Source: Viridothelium virens (Eukaryota; Ascomycota; Dothideomycetes; Trypetheliales; Trypetheliaceae). From it: a stretch of DNA of 64,000 nucleotides. The notes below the pieces were generated by a model that was not told the origin of the DNA, did no database searches, and saw only the letters and a list, made by a program, of their open reading frames with translations. The stretch covers positions 124,001-188,000 of the forward strand of contig ML991804.1 of NCBI GenBank assembly GCA_010094025.1. Reading direction: 5' to 3'. Of the stretch, positions 23,625 to 35,299 are shown one piece after another. Both the position numbers and the translations under genes were made by a program. Numbering within the stretch: position 1 is the stretch's first letter; the number at the start of each line of letters is the position of its first letter.

Positions 23625-24295
23625 ATGCCCAGAGAAACCAGGCGCTACTCTTGGTTCTGCGATCCCACCGACGAAGCTCTTCAATATCTATTCATCTACG
23701 ATCTCTTCGTAACTGATGATGGGCGCTTACCACCTCCGTATACCATAACAGAAGGTGAGACTGAAACATTCAATGAAAATGAATTGATCGGACGAGAACA
23801 AAGGCCTCTACTAGCTCCAGTGCTTGCGAGATACAACAGTCGTGTCCGAGCTGAAGTCGACACACTTCAGGCGTGTCTCATTTCTGCATCAGCCGCAATT
23901 ATGAAATCTACTCACATGTATGGCCACTCTCGGATGAAGATTAGTCTCGCTTTACTCGGCTTGACTAAAGACTACGCCAGGCGCCTTGATGGCCAGACAT
24001 TATGGGCCATAGCATATCCGATCTTAGATGGTCTAAGTAGAGACACTGACTCAATCAAAGCCTCATGTTGTGTGCTATCAAGCCATAGGGATGGCTTGAT
24101 ATACAAACTTACTGCGTTCCCTAAGTAATTGAGTCGTTTCCCAGAGGATTAATGTGGGGTCCCCCAACGTATCAAGTGGAATCCCTAGAAAGCTTTTGTA
24201 GAGAACAGGATGAGATGATATCAAGACTAATAGTTGACGAGCATTACCTGAGAAGCAAACTTTGGGACGAGAAGGCGGCCCGACTCAAAGCCTGA
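23625..24295 (+). CDS. Unrecognised protein, two-exon model
   Basis: I do not recognise this protein. The first exon (23625..24036) encodes MPRETRRYSWFCDPTDEALQ, a Pro/acidic middle and a helical stretch ending in TLWAIAYPILDGL. A possible 89-nt intron (24037..24125, GTAGAG...TAAG) would join it in phase to 24126..24295, encoding a charged helical tail (EQDEMISRLIVDEHYLRSKL) and giving 193 residues. The alternative is an unspliced frame ending at 24128. Charged, helix-like reading continues beyond 24295 in another frame with a stop, so the 3' end may be decayed or mis-modelled. It lies tail to tail with GPI1 (stop at 24512). Confidence 0.45.
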
Positions 24296-24511
24296 CCCAA
24301 GACTGGGAACATAATTATCGTGCTCTAAAAGAGACAAGACTGTAGGGGTATCAAACTCAACTCTCGGAAGAGAGGGCAGCAGGGGGGCGTCTAGATCAAA
24401 TGGTAAAGAAGAGGCAAGTGGATTTGCCGATGGCTACGACGCAAGCTAAATACCCAGCCGGGAAACGCAGAAGTGCTCATTATGCATCAGATAAAGATAT
24501 GTACTAGATAT

Positions 24512-26904
24512 TTACAGAGTTCCATTCCGATACCCAGCTCGCCTCCTACTCGGGGTCCAACTACCATTTTTGATGGGTGACGGCAGCCCGTTCATGTTCA
24601 TCTTTCCCTTCTCCATGTCCCTCTTGGTCCTTCGAGTTGTCAATTGCTTCCAGAGCTCGGGGATGCCAACGCGGCGGGCTGGTAACATGCTGTATTGAAG
24701 GCTGTAGAGGTTCCTGCGGTGGATTGGAGGAACGAAGCGGCCGCTGATGAGGCAGAGAAAGACACCAGGTGAAATGTAATGTTTGCGGATGCGATTTGCT
24801 AGCGAGGAGTATTCGTGAAACATGGAATGAAGAGGAAGGGGGATCGACTAAAGGTTGCGTTAGTTTTTGGGGGATTTTGTACCACACGTGGGATTAAAAG
24901 CGACGGCTTACTTTGAGAAGAATGTATGATGTTGGTGCAGATGTCGTTGGCTTTGGGGGACGAGCAACTGGGGTGTCTTGAAGTTCAAAATGAATTCCAC
25001 CTGGCATAATATCAGACAATGCCTTAGCCTCGCCATTGCGAGCCCGAGAAACTCACCTGGTAAGCGCTGGGAATCTTTAATGCGTAGCATCAATGCAAAT
25101 AAAGGGAAATGATTCAGACAAGCAAGCAGGGTATCCAGACCGGCTTTCAGCATGATAATTGCCATGCGTGCCGATGCAAAGGTCAGGTAGAACACAAATA
25201 CAGTGGGCAGCAGAAAGAACAGAAGCGTGAAGAGTATGGTACCCAGGAGTAGCTGGTCGAGATCGTAATCACAAGAATCGATACGATTACGCAAGACATT
25301 CCGCTTTTTTCCCCGGAAGAGATGAAATAACGAGATGATAATTGTGAGTTGCCCGTGATATATTCGTGCAGATGCAATGTAGAAGCAGTAGATGTGAAGA
25401 GTGAGAAGGGAGACGAGGTCGGAGAAGAGTGAGATTGGCATCGTGGCACCTAAGAAGCTGGAGAAACCAAGAAACTGGATGATGTAGGGGAGTGCTGGTC
25501 GCAAAGTGGCCATGCAGCCTTTCTTGCAAGTCAGCATCATCATCTGTCTGATCAATATTTAGGAGCCTTACCACCCCAGTAGTCGATAACCCACAAGAAG
25601 AGATCCCCCAGAAATGCAGCTAGTTCGTTATTGAGTTTCAGACCTGCAGGCCAGTCCATGAGCCATGTTATAATTCGTGACAGACCCTCGATTGACCAAG
25701 TTCCTAGGACCGTATCGACCTGCGATCCTACGAAATGAGCATTTTCGATGATATACGAGCCAAGCGCAATTCCGATGATAATGTCGTTCGCAACTAGCCA
25801 AAGACTATTGAAGAAGCGAATATACTCGGGATGATTTGTGGTAATGCTTTCCCAATCTGCTCGTCTTTGGAGGAGAGTCAGGTATTGGATGGGCCAATAG
25901 CAGAATTGCTGGAGTCGAATATCAACTTGCTGAGCAGTGGCTGAGGTATCTTTCAAAGCAGGTGAATCTGAAGTCAGACGCCACTCAAGCACCCGTAGGA
26001 CAAGCTCTCCACCAATCCGCAGCGCTACGAGTCCCAGGATGAATATTCTTAGTGCGACCGGATATACCCAGACAGTCAAAATATGCCAAGCTAGAACAAG
26101 TATGTACGTATAGGCATTCTGAGCGGATTCGACGACACGTTCGCTGACACTCAAACTGCGTTTAGGCCTCGTTCCGATGAGCCCTACGTTCTTCTGCAGC
26201 AGAGCAGCCATTTCAAAGGAGCAGTTGATTTGGTTCAGGATTATTGGTAAATGCATCTCCTTTTGGGTTCTTTGATGTTTAATGACCGTATGTTGTTTCA
26301 ACTTCTCTGTTAGATTCTTTCTCCGCTGTCGCTCTGCCCTTTCATCGGCATCAATCTTGTCTAACGGAGTTTCTCCTCCGGTAAATGCCTTTTCTGACTT
26401 ATCCCCAAGAGCTAAGGAAATGGGGTCGAGAGACATGTACTGCATGCGGGTTGGATGAGGCCGGTCAAACATTATGACTTGCAGGGTCACCCTGCATTCC
26501 GCCGGACAATAGACATGGGGTAAGCGAGCACTGCTCTTAGTATCTACTTCAATCTGGCGTGGATTGAAGCTGCTTGGGGCGACTGGAGGATTCACTATGC
26601 CCAAGACCTGTAGCTGAATCCCACCGCATCTGTCGAAGATGTGGTTAAGCGGATGTGGAGGGTTGCGATAAAGGGCTTCAACTTGAAGGGCGTTTACAGC
26701 TTTCCGCAGCTGAGACAGCGACTTAGCTCAATACATCTGAAGGACTCAAAATTTGAGTCGACTTACGTCCACGTGCTGAAGTATTGTAACGACAACTATG
26801 TCCAGTTCAGAATTCCTCCATCCGACGAGAACACCTGGACCGTCTCCTTTGGGGGCATCGGACGGCCAAAATACTCGCATCAACTCATTATGCGTTCTTG
26901 TCAT
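24512..26904 (-). CDS. gpi1: GPI1/PIG-Q subunit of GPI N-acetylglucosaminyltransferase
   Basis: This is a 720-residue ER membrane protein, a subunit of the complex that adds GlcNAc to phosphatidylinositol, the first step of GPI-anchor synthesis. Exons on the minus strand are 26904-26767, 26709-25572, 25518-25057, 25000-24912 and 24847-24512; all phases fit. The start reads MTRTHNELMRVFWPSDAPKG; the Met before RVFWPSD (26880) is an alternative. Membrane segments include VYPVALRIFILGLVALRIGG, and the family core shows RGKKRNVLRNRIDSCDYDLD followed by QLLLGTILFTLLFFLLP, then HFPLFALMLRIKDSQRLPGG and FVPPIHRRNLYSLQYSMLP. The ATG is only 86 bases after the stop of a small same-strand gene, and CWH43, another GPI-pathway gene, lies divergently beyond that. 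It is full length for the family. Confidence 0.94.
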
Positions 26905-26990
26905 ACTCCCATCCCGACTAGAAGGATCCACGTCTCCTGAGCTGCTCTCGCGCAGAAATGCCACTGCCTACCACTCGAGGATGCTGCTAT

Positions 26991-27311
26991 TCATGAGTAA
27001 TGATTTCTTGTAATTGTAAAGTTGTCACCCACCACTTCCGCTTCCCTTGCTGCAATGCGTTCTAGAGGGACGATTATTACGATGAAGACAACGGAGAGGG
27101 CGGCAAAGCCTTTCAAAGCGCGAGACTAGGCCAATTGATGTTAGCATGCATTCCAATATACGATGTGACTGCTAATGCGTGTCATTCTCACCACGACGCC
27201 GTGATCCCACGCGAAGATCGCTACCTCATATAGTTGCCTTACCAGGTCCCAACGCGCGGTAATGTAGCCCGCAAGAAATATTCCCAGTGTAAGGACAGAG
27301 AATGGGTGCAT
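26991..27311 (-). CDS. Small two-TM protein of unknown function
   Basis: This is an 84-residue protein found by splice-site reading. Exon 1 (27311-27192) encodes MHPFSVLTLGIFLAGYITAR and then WDLVRQLYEVAIFAWDHGVV. The 66-nt intron (27126-27191, GTGAGA, CCTAG) is removed in phase 0. Exon 2 (27125-26991) encodes SRALKGFAALSVVFIVIIVP, then LERIAAREAEVV and a polar tail. Two hydrophobic segments (about residues 4-17 and 47-60) predict a hairpin membrane protein. Codon pattern, clean splice sites and phase support a real gene. It is sandwiched between GPI1 (86 bases downstream, same strand) and CWH43 (388 bases upstream, divergent), so it may relate to the ER or membranes, but that is inference only. 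Confidence 0.72.
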
Positions 27312-27698
27312 TAATTGCTCGTCGCATGTCCCGTTCGTCTACTGATTGTCGCGAAAGTGATGCCGCAGATCAGGGAAATTCATGGGCCGCGGTGAAGGCA
27401 TGCGGAACTTTTGGTGGTAGCAACAAGGAGTCGAATTGATTCGACTAACCGAACGGAAATTGGGAAGGCTTCAGCGAATGGTGGATGGATAGAGAGACAA
27501 ACATAGTCGTTGGTGGTGGTGATGGAATTAGGCATAAGCTTCTCATCCCTGTCGTAGTTTTTGATCTTCACCGGTGAGCTTGACCCTGAAAAACACCAAG
27601 CTCTTGGAGCTGACCATCCTTCCTTTCCCTACACTCATTCCCTACTCTTTGTGCTTGCATGGGCTGTCTATCTTAGATTGACTTCAAATTCGAGCGCC
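27312..27698. promoter_or_regulatory. Bidirectional promoter region, small TM gene / CWH43
   Basis: These 387 bases between two divergent start codons show no coding signal. They must hold both promoters unless the transcripts overlap. Confidence 0.45.
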
Positions 27699-30600
27699 AT
27701 GGCGCCCAAATTCAAGGATGGCGATGTTGTAGCTTCAGTGAGTATTCGCATAAATGAATATCGTACGGTAGCTAAACTTCCAAAGATTCCTGGATCTTGG
27801 GTCTCTTGGGCGCATACAGTTGTAGCTTATGGTACAAACCCCAAGGGTCCCTTCACCTCTAAAGTCCCAAGGCTCACAGATTGCAGCGGCATTCATCGGA
27901 GCCTTCGTAGTAGGCGTGTATGGGTTTATCCAGTCCCCAGATCTGAAGCCTGGAAGCTGATGATTACACAAGCGGTCTTCATTACCACAAAATAGTTCAG
28001 AACGAACATTATGTCAGCTTGCCTGTTCAATTGGGGTCTATCCAGCCGCTAACAATGTTCCAGGGCTACCCAGATGAATGGTTTCCCTCAGTGTCCTCGA
28101 CCATAGGCGACCGATACCCTGAACGCTCTGTTTTTCAAGTCTTCATCGCTATTACATCGGGTAAGGACATTGCACTGGAACAAAAGAACTAGTCTGACGT
28201 GAAGGCAGGCCCACGCTTCGCACTTGTGGCTCTATGGTTTCTCCTCACGGACCGTCCCAATACAAGACTACCCAAGTTTGTTGCTGGTGTCGGCCTCTTC
28301 AGAACTCTTACTTGCGGAGGCTGGACATATGTAACATCCACAGACGATCATGATTGGCACGACATTTTCATGATATCCTATCTAGTGGCCACTCTGCCCT
28401 GGACTTTAGGGTGCCTTACTCTCAGCCCGCCGAATCCTCAAGCGATTCTATACCGGAAGATCTTTGCAGGAGCTTTTTTCGGCACTATTGTGCCTCTCAT
28501 CTACTTCTTCATACAGCACAAGGTCCACAAAGTCCCAGGGGGTAAGCAGGATTGTTTGTGCTCATATCTCAAACATGTCGCTAAGACAGCGTAGCTTATA
28601 CCACCTACGCTTTCTTCGAATGGTCGCTTGTATTGCTCGACGTAGCTTTTGACGCAGTAACTGCGATGGATTTCAAGAGCCTCGAATTAGTCGTAAGAGA
28701 CGTCAAAGGCCTAAGCAGAGGGTATGTCCAATGGCTACCAAAATGACGAGGTTCGCCATTGCCGAACATGAAGGCTCCGAAACAGACTTGATACTAACTT
28801 TCGGTTCAGTGACAAGAAACGCGTCGTTGACGCTGCGCTTGAGAAAGAGTATACTCGCCAGGCCTCCTATAGATTCATCACGCTGACGGGGTGCAGAAAA
28901 GACAAAGACATAGGTAATGTCTTTGGAAGAGGGTTCTCATGGGACGAAGCCCTGGACGCAATCGCCGACGTATACAATGGTGTATGTCGGATCCTCATCC
29001 TGAGCTGACCGCCTTGAACTGACAGCTTTCACAGTTTGTATTTTGGTCCATCCTGACTTCGCTTGGACTTCTCGTGTGGTACTTTCCCCTTTGGCACATG
29101 GGAATATCTGGCTACGAGGTCTTTGTCATGTCGACAATTTCGCCTTTCTTCTTGGGAATACGCTCGCTCAGAACATTGGTGATTCGCAATATTCGCATTG
29201 TGCATTTACTCTCTCTGTCTGGCTTGCTGGCGTGGCTGGTGAGTAGACAAGAACTGCGCCTAACTACCGTCGGCTTTGCTGTTTGGATGGGTTGTCTTTC
29301 TTGGGCAGCAATTTTCTACGCTGAAAGAACGCAACCGGCCCGGCTTGAAGCACGTATAGCAGGATTCAGCCTTGGACTCATGCTTTCCAGTCTCGCTAAG
29401 TACGCATTTCAAACAAACAATCCAATCTGGCCTGTCGTCCACTCAGGAAGCGGGGGCTGGAACAAGCTTGGTTTGGCTCTGGCTGTCTTGGCAGTCCTCC
29501 GTACCAGTAGGAGGACGACTTTTTCGAGCATTGACACTCCAATGCAGAACATGAAGGGCGGATCTGGCCTGTTGACCGGCCTTGGGCTTGGTGGTATACT
29601 TTTCGGGATGCACTCTCTCCTGTCAGACTCGAGCACCATGATCTTATGGGTTTGGGATGGCTATCCAGTCAGAGGCCCACTTTCAGTCCCGCATGGCACC
29701 GTCACCTTTTTAGCCATGGGCATTGGTCTACTTCTTGGATTTTTCAGATCGGAGTTTGTACGGACTTGGACCTCTTTTGGCGTGGCATCGCTCGGCGCTG
29801 CAGTGCTTACGTGCTTCAGCCACTGGTTTGGTTATTCTGGAGCGGTCGTTCTGACAATATATCTGATGGCGATAACACCAGTGATGTTCTCCCACGCTGT
29901 TCGGTTTTCCCCAGCGTCCACGTTTGGTGTTGGCTTCCTCGTGTACAACTTCATGGTCTTATTCCATGTGTGGGTTGTAGCATACGCTTTCGTGCCTGGA
30001 GGACCTCTCGTTCGTGAGCATACTGACTGGGTGATGACAACGATGATGATTGAGATTGGTGCGGGTGTCTTCTCCGTAATCTCAAGCGCTCCCAAGCGTT
30101 CATCGACGAAAGCTCCACCACCGAATCCAGCGGCTCGTAGGATCCGATCCTACTACATTTACATCCTGGTTGCACTCCAACTCCTTTCAGTCTCAATTTC
30201 CTACTTACGGTTTCCCTCTTACAATTATGAGCCCTATCATCCGCAAGACAAGCTGATAACTGCTGGCATCTGGACCATCCACTTTTCCTTGGACAATGAT
30301 ATGTGGAGCTCTGAGCGGCGCCAGCGAGATGCCATCAAAGAGCTTGAGCTCGACGTAGTTGGCCTGCTCGAGAGTGATACCCAACGCATCATCATGGGTA
30401 ACAGAGATACTTCTCAGTATCTTGCGGAGGATTTGGGAATGTACGTCGATTACGGTCCTGGACCAAACAAACATACTTGGGGTTGTGTGCTTCTCTCCAA
30501 ATTCCCAATTGTCAACTCGACGCATCATTTATTGCCCAGCCCCGTGGGCGAGCTTGCGCCAGCGATTCATGCAACAATTGAAGCTTACGGCGAACTGATC

Positions 30601-31100
30601 GACGTATTCGTCTTCCACTCAGGCCAAGAAGAAGATCCGGAAGATCGTCGTTTGCAGACTGAGTACCTTTCTGATCTAATGGGTTCTGTCGATCGGCCAG
30701 CAATACTGCTGAGCTATCTTGTGACAAAACCATTAGAGGGCAACTACAATACCTACGTCAGTGGCCGCAGCGGTATGAGAGATATTGATCCTAGCGATTG
30801 GGACCGCTGGTGTGAATACATTCTGTATAAGGGAATGAAGAGAAGTGGGTACGCTCGAGTAAGCCGTGGCACGGTCACAGACACGGAATTGCAAGTTGGC
30901 AAATTTGTCGTCGGTGAATCTGAAGCGACAGATAATTTAATATCTGAGGACAATGTGCCTGGGGGGTTGAGATTCCCAGCAAGGTTCCGAGGCGAAGGTG
31001 TTAGAGGACATAGATATCATGTCTTCGACGAACCAAGGTAAGCAAGACAACCGCATATGGACGCCTTCACTGCTAATGTGCTTCCAGGTATTACGCGTAG
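27699..31100 (+). CDS. cwh43: CWH43-like GPI-anchor lipid-remodelling protein
   Basis: This is a 982-residue multi-pass membrane protein. CWH43 places ceramide on GPI anchors; it combines an N-terminal Frag1/DRAM/Sfk1-type membrane part with a C-terminal lumenal phosphatase/endonuclease-like (EEP) part. Exons are 27699..27831, 27887..27917, 27973..28012, 28064..28160, 28209..28541, 28595..28721, 28810..28981, 29035..31037 and 31088..31100, summing to a whole number of codons. Recognisable blocks are [68 protein letters not shown], then the EEP region [33 protein letters not shown] and [20 protein letters not shown]. The final exon encodes only YYA. The 5' third has seven small introns and the 3' two thirds is nearly intron-free. 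Length agrees with yeast Cwh43. Confidence 0.94.
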
Positions 31101-32410
31101 ATCAACATCAAGGTGAGAGGTGAAATGTGATGGAGCATCGACGATTATTTTGAAATCCATGTATACTATCTGTTGCCCTTGACCTAATAGTGTATCTATC
31201 ATATATTACTTCAAATGCAATTATCCGGATCAAAAAGTACGGTCCGTTTTCCCTCGGCCTTTCGCTCGTCCTCTAATGAAGTATCTCCAGAGTCCTTTAA
31301 TAATCATTAGATAGCATCACTCCGCCCACTTTCAGAGAGATGGCAGCACCGTAAAACACGGCCGTACTTCTTCGAGTATGCCGAGGCAATGATGATGATG
31401 AGCCAGTATTTCCCCGCGTTCCGTAGCCCACCAGCGATTGTACCACCGGGCGTGTGATGCGGTGGTGCCTTCACTTTTCCACCGTTTCTATACATTGTGC
31501 ACGAATCATGCAGGCACGACGTCATGCGATGCCATGCGGTGCCATGCGATGTCATGTATCCGTACGGGATGCACCGTCTCCTCGGCCCACAAATGCAGCC
31601 GTGCCGAGATTATTAGCCCATAGCTCCACCCTCCTCCTCCTCATCCACGGTGAACTCTTGATTCGTGCTGACCCTTATACGCGTACGAGACCTCGGCCGT
31701 CCGTCCGATTTGCCAAGCGCCATTGACTCTGCACTAGGTATGCGCATCAATATGACTAAAAGACAGCGGAAACGGACTTGAACCGCAGCCGACGGCAGAC
31801 CGTCCCAATGTGGTTACTGTACTGGGCTGTGGCATGGGAGCCAGGCACGACAGCACATGCTTCTCTCCACTCGAACTGGACAATTTGCATAGCAGAATGC
31901 CATGATGCCCGGCCAAGGTACCATCGGCACCTCACTTACAGTATTCTTCCCTTCACTACCAGCCAGAGCAAATATAGGCATGCCGGCTGCTGCTTGACGA
32001 CGACATGCACTCAACGGAAAGATGACGCATGCCGTATGGGACTTAAGCTCCAACCCGCACTAAGCCCTATTCCGTCCACTGCGCAAACCGCTCGAGCATG
32101 TGGGGCGAATCTCTTTGGTGTTGACCGAGTTCAGCCAAGGCTGCCAAATAGGCCTGCCTAATTACGTAGTTGACATGGCTCTGTTTGTGGCTTTTCTACA
32201 CTATGCCGCGGCTCTCGTGTTGTTAAAGAAAATGAGAATATCCGATTCCCACGTCTCACTCTTCTACTTTCCTGCATCAAGAAGCTGAAGGATGTATCCA
32301 ACTTCGCTTTGTTAATAATACTGTTCCCTGTATCTCTGTTGATCATAACTAGTGTCTCTTAATAATAACGTCCGTGTCAAAATTCCAGAGTCTCTCGGTC
32401 GATAGTCAAG
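31101..32410. other. 1.3 kb intergenic with short tandem repeat
   Basis: No gene is supportable here. It contains a 10-mer tandem repeat (31523-31556). The region probably holds the CWH43 3' UTR and the esterase promoter. Confidence 0.5.
31523..31556. repeat. Tandem 10-mer CATGCGATGC-like, about 3.3 copies
   Basis: Successive units CATGCGATGC, CATGCGGTGC, CATGCGATGT and a partial CATG run head to tail. CATG cores recur every 10 bases, roughly one helical turn. Confidence 0.8.
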
Positions 32411-34220
32411 ATGCAACTCCACCCCTCTCTGATCACGGTGCTGTGCACGCTTGCTCCGCTAGTAGCTACATCACCTTCTCGGCGTACTGACAGTTCGCCA
32501 CTACCTACAGTCAACCTAGGATACCAAATCCAGCAAGCCTCAGGATTCAATGTAAGTTCAGGCACGACCAAGTATCCTTGCTTTGCGCCAATTACTTTAT
32601 GCACTGATTTAAGAACCTCTACAATTCATAAGAGAGCAGTCTTCTATGTAAATACTGACCTTGTGGCAGTCGAGTTTCAGTTATTACAATTTCTCCAACA
32701 TCCGCTATGCTGCTCCTCCTCTGGGTAACCTACGATTCGCAGCACCAGAAGCTCCAGCTAGAAATTCCACCATCAACAATGGCTTGGATAGTCGCATATG
32801 TCCTCAGGCCGTTCCGACCTGGCTCAGCACAGAGTTGCCATTCATCGGGCAGTACCTACTGACAGGAAACACAACACCTCCGGCCACCAGCCCTAGCTCC
32901 GGTGTCCCTCCGGCCGTGGACCCGAGGACTAACGAGGATTGCCTTTTCCTCGACGTGCTTGTCCCCCAGGATATTTTCGAGTCAAGAAATTCAAGTCGTG
33001 GCGCCCCCGTACTGGTGTGGATTTATGGCGGAGGCTACACCGAAGGTAGTAAGGATGGTTCCGGAGATGCGGCTGGCCTTGTCGCACGGAGTAGGATCGG
33101 GAACAGCGGTGTTGTGTTTGTCGAGTTAAATTATCGCCTTGGTGCGCTTGGCTGGCTTTCGGGACCGACCTTCCAAAAGGATGGAAGCGCCAATGCCGGT
33201 CTGCTAGATCAACGGTTTGCGCTTGAGTGGGTACAACAGCATATTCACAAGTTTGGCGGTGACCCAAAAAAGGTGACGGTCATCGGCGAATCAGCTGGAG
33301 GTGGCTCTATCATGCATCAAATCACTGCATACGGGGGACTGAAGGGTCGAGTCCCATTCCAACAAGCTATCCCTCAATCTCCAGGCTTCTTCCCCTTGTA
33401 TTCCAATAACCAGCAGGAGCAAACTTTCCAGGATTTCCTTAGTCTTCTTAACGTGAGCACGCTTCAGCAAGCTCGACAATTACCGTCAAGTGCTTTGATA
33501 CAAGCAAACACGCTCCAAATTGCCAATTCCTCCTACGGACAGTTTACATATGGACCAGCGGTTGATGGAGACTTTGTTCCTGCCCTGCCCGGTGTGCTTC
33601 TTCTACATGGACAATACGACAAATCAATCCGGGTCATGCCCGGTCACAACACCGACGAAGGCCTCCTCTTCACTAGTCCATACGTTCAGAACGACGAGCA
33701 GTTCCGGGAGTACGCAACCACTTCATTTCCGGGTGTCAGTGCGGCCGTCATTGATTATGTCACTGGAACGCTTTACCCACCAATTTTCGATGGCACCTAC
33801 AACTACACTAATCAACTCCAGCGCACTGCACTCCTAATCTCCGAGGCTGTTTTCACTTGCAACGCTTACTGGCTGAACGAGGCATTCCGTAATCAGACGT
33901 TCTCGTATCTATTTAGCGTCTACCCCGGTATCCACGGCGAAGACGTCGCATACACATTCTTTGACGGCCAAACCGGCCCTATTATATTGGAGGATGTTGG
34001 CAACGCGACTTTTGCCAAGGAGTTCCAGGAATACCTCACCAACTTCGCGGAGACGGGCAATCCGAACGGTGATGGCTTGCCTCAATTTCCAATGTATGGC
34101 AAGGACGCGACGGTGCAGGTTCTCAATTTAACGGCAAGCCTGGCGCCCAGTATTTCGCAGACGACGGACCCTGCAGCGAACTATAGATGTGATTGGTGGC
34201 AGAAGGCTCTGTATTCTTGA
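32411..34220 (+). CDS. Secreted type-B carboxylesterase/lipase
   Basis: This is a 563-residue alpha/beta hydrolase of the carboxylesterase type B family. It begins with a signal peptide (MQLHPSLITVLCTLAPLVAT, cleavage near residue 20), so it is secreted. The oxyanion region is VWIYGGGYTEGS, the nucleophile elbow is VIGESAGGGS, the family mark is EDCLFLDVLVP, and the acid and His candidates are in NTDEGLLF and YPGIHGEDVAY. Several N-glycosylation sequons are present. Exons are 32411..32551 and 32670..34220. The 118-nt intron separates the signal/propeptide from NFSNIRYAAPPLGNLRFA. The substrate is unknown. It is isolated by more than 1 kb on both sides. Confidence 0.93.
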
Positions 34221-35299
34221 GGGACAGGAGAGATCATCGGCGGAACACAGCACATGTGCTTTCGAAACTATGACGTTGACAGAAATGAATTCATCAAAAC
34301 TTTTGCACTAGAGAAGCGATTGGTGAAAATGGCATGCATGTTTCTGTGATCCGTGATTTTCGTGAGGTTCCACGTATTGAAGGCAACGCAGCCGCACGTA
34401 TGCACACATCAAATGGACATGAACATGAACATGAACATAAGCTGTGCAGGATGCTCTAAATCGATTTGCATTTTCCTTCGAACTATTCATTGCTGATTCC
34501 GTCCTAGGTTGAAGTTTGAAACGAAAGGTAGCCACAGGTGTGCTAACCATCCATTCTTTCGTACGCCAGCTCAGGTATATGGAAAGTTTGCTTCTTAGTG
34601 AGTCGCCACCATAGAGCTAGAGTAGTGGTGTGTACATCGGTACATTCAGTCACGCCTCGCCTTGCCATTATTTGATGGCAACAAGTAGGGCAATTAAACA
34701 TGTCACCCTCAAGGACAGGGTGATTTTGTGTCGGGGGAGCTTGTTGAGGCCCCTACGGTTCATGCAGAGCTGAAATTAAATTATCGAAAAGACTTTCAAG
34801 GATTTTATCAGACAATCTGTAAGGTTCCTATCCGTGCCCCTACGTATGTGTTAATAGGGGTTGCTTAAACATGTAGAAGTCAGAATATCGGCCACCTCAA
34901 AACGACATTACCGATGTACGTACCTTAAAGACAAGGAGGTACGGACACGGCGCTTCCGCCCAAAGGTCAGTCAAAACTCAGGCTACCATCACTATGTCTC
35001 CCGTGTTTTGCATCTCATCTTCATCGGTACGAGTCGTTGCGCCAAATAAAGCTGCAGGCCACATTCTGTGCATACAAGAAGACCCCTTGGCTAACAAGTT
35101 TGGATTTAGATACGTTCGCCATTGCGCACTTTTCCCTAAGCTTTTCACCCCTAGTGTTGTTACCCACGAAACAGTGACGGACGGATCTATGTGGCTCTAT
35201 AGTAGGCATATATCCCCCTCACGGCCTCTGGCCCGGAATTCTTACTAGCTCTAGGCTAACAGCCCGTAGCTTCCTCCCTCCATCGATCGTCATACCTTG
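34221..35299. other. 1.1 kb intergenic
   Basis: No supportable gene. A short GAACAT repeat lies at 34417-34440. The right part is the presumed promoter of the NLR-like gene. Confidence 0.5.
34417..34440. repeat. (GAACAT)n microsatellite
   Basis: About four tandem hexamers of the form ACATGA/GAACAT occur in the intergenic region after the carboxylesterase gene. Confidence 0.75.

Noticed and set aside
27738-27771. Possible intron (GTGAGT...GGTAG) in the first CWH43 exon
   Set aside because: Only 34 nt, below the size of other introns here, and would break the phase; the segment reads as coding.
31770-31805. tRNA-like T-arm (GCGGTTCAAGTCCGT on the minus strand)
   Set aside because: No matching acceptor strand or A box at the right distance; the outer T-stem pair also fails.
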